Of a DNA stretch of 64,000 nt, positions 60,601-64,000 are shown one piece after another (within the stretch, counting starts at the first letter, position 1; each line of letters opens with the position of its first letter). This DNA comes from Hoyosella rhizosphaerae (GTDB lineage Bacteria > Actinomycetota > Actinomycetes > Mycobacteriales > Mycobacteriaceae). The stretch is taken from contig NZ_BMJH01000001.1 in the NCBI RefSeq assembly GCF_014643175.1, forward strand, positions 1,153,926-1,217,925, read 5' to 3'. Made by a program: the position numbers and the translations under genes. The notes beneath the pieces are model-generated. The model worked only from the letters and a program-made list of their open reading frames with translations. It searched no databases and was not told the DNA's origin.

Positions 60601-61761
60601 TCAATCCTCCTGAGTGATTAGCGCACGGGCACGAGCACGCGCCCACCCTTCGGCGGCGAGAACATCGTCCACGATTGTGGGTTGCGCAGTCCACTCATCA
60701 CCTGCTGCAAGCACCGCCTCTACGATACGGACGATTTGGGGGAAACGCAGACTCCCAGTGAGGAACGCCGCAGCAGCCTCTTCGTTTGCCGCGTTATACA
60801 CCGCCGTGGAGCACCCACCCGCCACACCCGCCTCACGCGCCAGTCGCACGGCAGGAAACACATCATCGTCAAGAGGTTCAAAACCCCACGAAGTCGCCGA
60901 AGCAAAATCAAGCCGCGGCGCAGCACCGGCGATTCGATCCGGCCACCCCAGCGCCAACGCAATCGGCAACCTCATATTCGGAGGGCTTGCCTGCGCAATC
61001 GTCGAACCGTCCTTAAACGTCACCATCGAATGCACAATCGACTGCGGGTGCACCACCACATCGATCTGGTCGTACGGAACACCGAACAACAGGTGCGTCT
61101 CAATCAGTTCAAGGCCCTTATTCACCAACGTCGCCGAATTCAAAGTGTTCATCGGCCCCATCGACCACGTCGGGTGCGCGCCAGCCTGCTCCGGTGTAAC
61201 CGACTCCAACTGAGGCGCCGACCACCCTCTAAACGGACCGCCGGAGGCCGTCAGCACAAACCGGTCCACCTCGATCATCGTCCCCGAACGCAAACATTGC
61301 GCCAGCGCTGAATGCTCCGAATCCACCGGAACAATTTGCCCTGGTTTCGATGCCCGTTGCACCAGCGAGCCGCCCGCAACCAATGACTCCTTATTCGCTA
61401 GCGCTAGCGTCGCACCAGACTCAAGTGCCGCCAATGTTGGCCGCAAACCCAACGAACCAACCAACGCATTCAACACCACATCGGCTTCCACCGATTCCAC
61501 AAGCTTCGTCGCAGCATCCGGCCCGGACAACACCCCGTCTAGGCCAAGTCGCTCCGCAGCAGCAACATCCGCAATCGCAACACACTGTGCCGACACACCG
61601 GTTGCGCGAATCTGCTCCTGGAGCAGCGAAACATTGCCACCACCCGCAGCCAAACCCACCACCTCGAACTTATCGGGGTTCGCCGAAATCACATCGAGCG
61701 CCTGCGTTCCAATCGAACCAGTACACCCGAGAAGCAACACACGCGTCGGAGAAGTCACCAC
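60601..61761 (-). CDS. dxr: 1-deoxy-D-xylulose 5-phosphate reductoisomerase
   Basis: 386 residues. NADPH loop [27 protein letters not shown], then [13 protein letters not shown] with the metal-binding residues, [11 protein letters not shown] and [26 protein letters not shown]. Second committed enzyme of the MEP pathway. First gene of the dxr-rip1-ispG run. Confidence 0.96.
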   Translation of the reverse strand: MVTSPTRVLLLGCTGSIGTQALDVISANPDKFEVVGLAAGGGNVSLLQEQIRATGVSAQCVAIADVAAAERLGLDGVLSGPDAATKLVESVEADVVLNALVGSLGLRPTLAALESGATLALANKESLVAGGSLVQRASKPGQIVPVDSEHSALAQCLRSGTMIEVDRFVLTASGGPFRGWSAPQLESVTPEQAGAHPTWSMGPMNTLNSATLVNKGLELIETHLLFGVPYDQIDVVVHPQSIVHSMVTFKDGSTIAQASPPNMRLPIALALGWPDRIAGAAPRLDFASATSWGFEPLDDDVFPAVRLAREAGVAGGCSTAVYNAANEEAAAAFLTGSLRFPQIVRIVEAVLAAGDEWTAQPTIVDDVLAAEGWARARARALITQED

Positions 61762-61945
61762 AACATTGTGTCCGATCGCCCGTCACCGACGGCAGCGAGG
61801 ACCAACACAGCGTGTTGCAACGACGCTATAACCTCCCCCAACGGCGCCACTGCTGCAGCCATGTGTCAACATAGGATCAGTGAACTGCGCGAAAGCGGAG
61901 TACGTCCGCAACGCGTAGAAGTTCAGGCGAGCAGGAGGAAACACG
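61762..61945. other. Divergent intergenic region dxr / DUF2631
   Basis: 184 bp between divergent genes. It holds the DUF2631 ribosome site (AGGAGG, 61933-61938) and scattered -10-like hexamers (TATAAC near 61829) with no clear -35 pairing. No gene seen. Confidence 0.35.
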
Positions 61946-62221
61946 GTGGCCAACACAGACATCGACCCCGGACTCGAGCGCGCAATCGCACGATCCAAGC
62001 ATCACCCAGCTGAAGAACCTTCAGTCGGATGGGGTTGGCACGGAGAATCACCAGTCACATTTCAGATCGTTGGCTGGGTATTCACCATCATGCTTTTCGC
62101 CTACCTCATCGGCACCCACCAAGGACAGACCGAAAACCTGTGGGTCATCGGAACCGGTGTCGTAATCGCCGGTCTCTTGGTGAAATACGGTATGGACTCA
62201 CGTCGCTCAAAACGCAGATAA
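61946..62221 (+). CDS. DUF2631 membrane protein
   Basis: 91 residues, GTG start with AGGAGG seven bases upstream. Cytoplasmic N-terminal half (HPAEEPSVGWGWHGES), then two membrane segments (FQIVGWVFTIMLFAYLIG and LWVIGTGVVIAGLLVKYGM) and a basic tail. DUF2631 proteins are found next to dxr in Corynebacteriales; function unknown. Convergent with rlmN through the terminator at 62289-62320. Confidence 0.85.
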   Translation: MANTDIDPGLERAIARSKHHPAEEPSVGWGWHGESPVTFQIVGWVFTIMLFAYLIGTHQGQTENLWVIGTGVVIAGLLVKYGMDSRRSKRR

Positions 62222-62288
62222 CGACTAGCTAGGTCCGCGAACCGAGTGCGCAAGACCCAGTCCTAAAGAACGAACGCACCGAAAAGAA

Positions 62289-62320
62289 AAGCCCACCGCT
62301 CTCAATGACGCGGTGGGCTT
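62289..62320. terminator. Bidirectional intrinsic terminator
   Basis: AAGCCCACCGC (62289-62299) and GCGGTGGGCTT (62310-62320) form a perfect 11-bp stem with a 10-base loop. On the minus strand it is followed by TTCTTTTC (good U-run, for rlmN); on the plus strand by ATCTC (weaker, for the DUF2631 gene). It lies between the two convergent genes. Confidence 0.88.
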
Positions 62321-62337
62321 ATCTCAATGGTCAAGAA

Positions 62338-62363
62338 AACCTTCTGTGCTTAACCTTCTGTGC
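62338..62363. repeat. 13-bp direct repeat at the rlmN end
   Basis: AACCTTCTGTGCT is repeated twice in tandem (62338-62363, with one-base spacer variation), and a third, weaker copy (AGCCCTCTGCGG) is the 3' end of rlmN. It is outside the coding region and looks like a small slippage product. Confidence 0.6.
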
Positions 62364-63473
62364 TCAGCCCTCTGCGGCCAACTGGCCACAAGCAGCTGCA
62401 ATCTCCTGCCCGCGCGTATCACGCACAGTACAAGGCACCCCCTGCGCCTGAACCCGGCGAACAAACTCACGCTCAGCAGGCTTCGGGCTCGCGTCCCATT
62501 TGCTTCCCGGCGTTGGATTCAGCGGAATGACATTGACGTGCACAAACTGCCCCAGCGCTTTATGCAGCTTCTTACCGAGCAAATCAGCACGCCAAGGCTG
62601 GTCATTAATGTCCCGAATTAGGGCGTATTCAATTGACACCCGCCGCCCAGAAGTGTCCGCGTAGTACCGGGCAGCTTGCAGCACTTCGCTCACCGACCAC
62701 CGGTTGTTCACCGGAACGAGAGTGTCGCGAAGCTCATCATCGGGAGTATGCAACGACACCGCGAGAGTGACGTTCAGCTTCTCATCAGCCAGTTTGCGGA
62801 TCGCAGGCGCAAGACCCACCGTAGATACAGTCACGTTGCGTTGTGACAGCCCTAAACCATTCGGTGAAGGATCAGTGATACGCCTAACCGCCGCTACCAC
62901 ACGTTTGTAGTTAGCCAGCGGCTCTCCCATGCCCATGAACACCACATTCGACAACCGTCCGGGCGTTCCACCAAGTGCACCGTCACGCATTGTGGCCGCT
63001 GCCGCGCGAACCTGGTCAACGATCTCTGCCGTGGAGAGGTTACGCGTCAACCCAGCCTGACCAGTGGCACAGAAAGGGCACGCCATTCCGCAACCAGCCT
63101 GGCTGGAAATACACACAGTCGCACGATCGCGGTACCGCATCAGGACACTCTCCAAGAGAGTCCCATCGTGCGCTTTCCACAGAGTCTTCTGAGTGTCGCC
63201 ACCATCGCATTCGAGGTGACGCACAGTTTCCATCAGCGGCGGAAACAACGCCTCAGCGACAGCACTGCGTGCCGCAGCGGGAAGATCGGTCATTTGGTGA
63301 GGATCAGCATCGAGACGCCCGTAGTAGTGCCGGGCAATTTGGTCAGCCCGAAATGCTGGCAACCCAAGCTCGGCGACGGCTGCTTTGCGCTCAGCTTCAT
63401 CAAGGTCAGCAAAATGCCGAGGTGGCTTTCCTCGGCTCGGTGCGGAAAATACTAGTGGAACATTGATCGTCAT
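62364..63473 (-). CDS. rlmN: Dual-specificity 23S rRNA/tRNA adenine C2-methyltransferase
   Basis: Radical-SAM enzyme that methylates A2503 of 23S rRNA and A37 of some tRNAs. 369 residues. Radical SAM cluster [19 protein letters not shown] (Cys-x3-Cys-x2-Cys), [37 protein letters not shown] and C-terminal [18 protein letters not shown] with the catalytic Cys. No oddity. Confidence 0.96.
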   Translation of the reverse strand: MTINVPLVFSAPSRGKPPRHFADLDEAERKAAVAELGLPAFRADQIARHYYGRLDADPHQMTDLPAAARSAVAEALFPPLMETVRHLECDGGDTQKTLWKAHDGTLLESVLMRYRDRATVCISSQAGCGMACPFCATGQAGLTRNLSTAEIVDQVRAAAATMRDGALGGTPGRLSNVVFMGMGEPLANYKRVVAAVRRITDPSPNGLGLSQRNVTVSTVGLAPAIRKLADEKLNVTLAVSLHTPDDELRDTLVPVNNRWSVSEVLQAARYYADTSGRRVSIEYALIRDINDQPWRADLLGKKLHKALGQFVHVNVIPLNPTPGSKWDASPKPAEREFVRRVQAQGVPCTVRDTRGQEIAAACGQLAAEG

Positions 63474-63515
63474 GATTTTTCTAGTGTCCCACGGATCACG
63501 TGTGAAGGAGAATCC

Positions 63516-63665
63516 GTGCGCGCAACACCAAAATCAGCGATGATCAAGTTATGTCTCCCAAATCATCAGACCCGTCGCCAAGCGGCCCAGAAAAAATACC
63601 CGTCTCATCCGATACTGGGTCACAGATCCCACTGTCAGATTCGCCCGCGACAGGCTCACCAGTGA
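63516..63665 (+). other. Short upstream frame with a strong ribosome site
   Basis: GAAGGAG is placed five bases before GTG 63516, which opens a 49-codon frame ending at TGA 63663-63665, inside and out of frame with the LapA gene (ATG 63551). Either it is a leader peptide coupled to the downstream gene, or the ribosome site is incidental. Composition is not obviously coding. Confidence 0.35.
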
Positions 63666-64000
63666 CAGGATCGGCACCCCAACCTGCGCCGTCGAAGGAT
63701 GCTTCGGCGTTTGATTCCACTTCATCGGCGCCATCAAAAACCCCAACCAAGGCGAAGAAGCACGCTAAGGCTGAACTCCCCCACACTCGCGCAGGCGCAT
63801 GGTGGATGGCACTGATCATCGGCGCATTGCTCCTGATCGCCCTGCTGGTCTTCATCCTGCAGAACCTCGAAACTCAAACCATATTTGTGCTGTTCTGGGA
63901 ATGGGAAATGCCACTAGGCGTCGCCCTACTTGGTGCGGCAATCCTCGGGGTGCTGCTCACGGCAACCATCGGTGGAGTTCGAATCATGCAATTGCGTCGC
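63551..64000 (+). CDS. LapA-type (DUF1049) membrane protein, C-terminus outside window
   Basis: From ATG 63551 the frame is open for 150 codons to the window end. Residues 1-80 are a disordered Ser/Pro/Lys-rich cytoplasmic region; then two membrane segments (GAWWMALIIGALLLIALLVFIL and LGVALLGAAILGVLLTATIGG) with the LETQTIFVLFWEWEM loop between them, the LapA/DUF1049 pattern. No ribosome site precedes the ATG; GAAGGAG instead precedes GTG 63516 in another frame (see 63516-63665). Confidence 0.75.
   Translation, partial: MSPKSSDPSPSGPEKIPVSSDTGSQIPLSDSPATGSPVTGSAPQPAPSKDASAFDSTSSAPSKTPTKAKKHAKAELPHTRAGAWWMALIIGALLLIALLVFILQNLETQTIFVLFWEWEMPLGVALLGAAILGVLLTATIGGVRIMQLRR

Overview
The window is a stretch of actinobacterial chromosome, most probably from the mycolic-acid order (Mycobacteriales/Corynebacteriales). 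Pointers are a mycothione reductase, flavin-dependent ThyX, actinobacterial MetAP and Rip1-type protease genes, DUF3558 lipoproteins, frequent GTG starts and GTGA/ATGA stop-start overlaps. Gene order also resembles known Corynebacteriales order (rnj-dapA-thyX, dapB, M16 protease-pnp-rpsO-ribF, truB-pptT-phosphoesterase, dinF-nrnA-rbfA-infB-ylxR-nusA-rimP, proS, cobalamin genes-mqo-mtr, map, GNAT-ispG-rip1-dxr). The genus cannot be fixed from this sequence alone. No rRNA, tRNA, CRISPR array, prophage or insertion sequence was recognised.

Layout. (1) 1-2034: an accessory block on the minus strand with a WXG-like helical protein (cut by the window edge) and two near-identical DUF3558-type lipoproteins made by a tandem duplication whose junction is still visible. 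(2) 2399-13389: RNA decay and lysine/thymidylate genes (rnj-dapA, thyX, dapB with a membrane protein and a flavodoxin, an M16 protease, pnp, rpsO), interrupted on the plus strand by an SRPBCC protein and an orphan ribbon-helix-helix protein behind a large symmetric operator. (3) 13745-22110: a NYN-domain protein, ribF, a manganese ABC transporter with its MntR-type regulator, then truB, pptT and a phosphoesterase. (4) 22160-30919: a translation/transcription block (MATE exporter, nrnA, rbfA, ylxP, infB, ylxR, nusA, rimP). (5) 31022-35409: two ferritin-like-domain proteins, an O-methyltransferase, proS, yaaA. (6) 35414-44623: MFS exporter, then cobalamin genes (cysG/cobA, cobE-like, cobB, cobO, chelatase) and mqo. 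(7) 44782-54714: hydrolase, mycothione reductase, an unassigned protein, a YtrA-type GntR-ABC operon, and a DagK / AGPS-like flavoprotein / TetR / GlpD cluster. (8) 54697-64000: cobQ, map, GNAT, the non-mevalonate genes ispG and dxr flanking an M50 protease, a DUF2631 protein, rlmN and a LapA-type membrane protein cut by the window end.

How the genes connect. The mnt operon looks like a closed control loop: a Mn-type binding protein, ATPase, permease and an MntR-like repressor whose metal-site residues are of the Mn type, with a perfect inverted repeat lying over the start codon of the first, apparently leaderless, gene. Cobalamin synthesis is spread over two places (37069-43007 and 54697-56238). 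The glycerol-3-phosphate/lipid cluster at 50053-54714 is divergent around a single 23-bp palindrome.

Most of the window is ordinary core genome. The parts worth a second look are the duplicated lipoprotein unit, the RHH operator array, the MntR box on a leaderless start, the TetR palindrome that covers a start codon, and the 18-bp minisatellites inside two ATPase genes.
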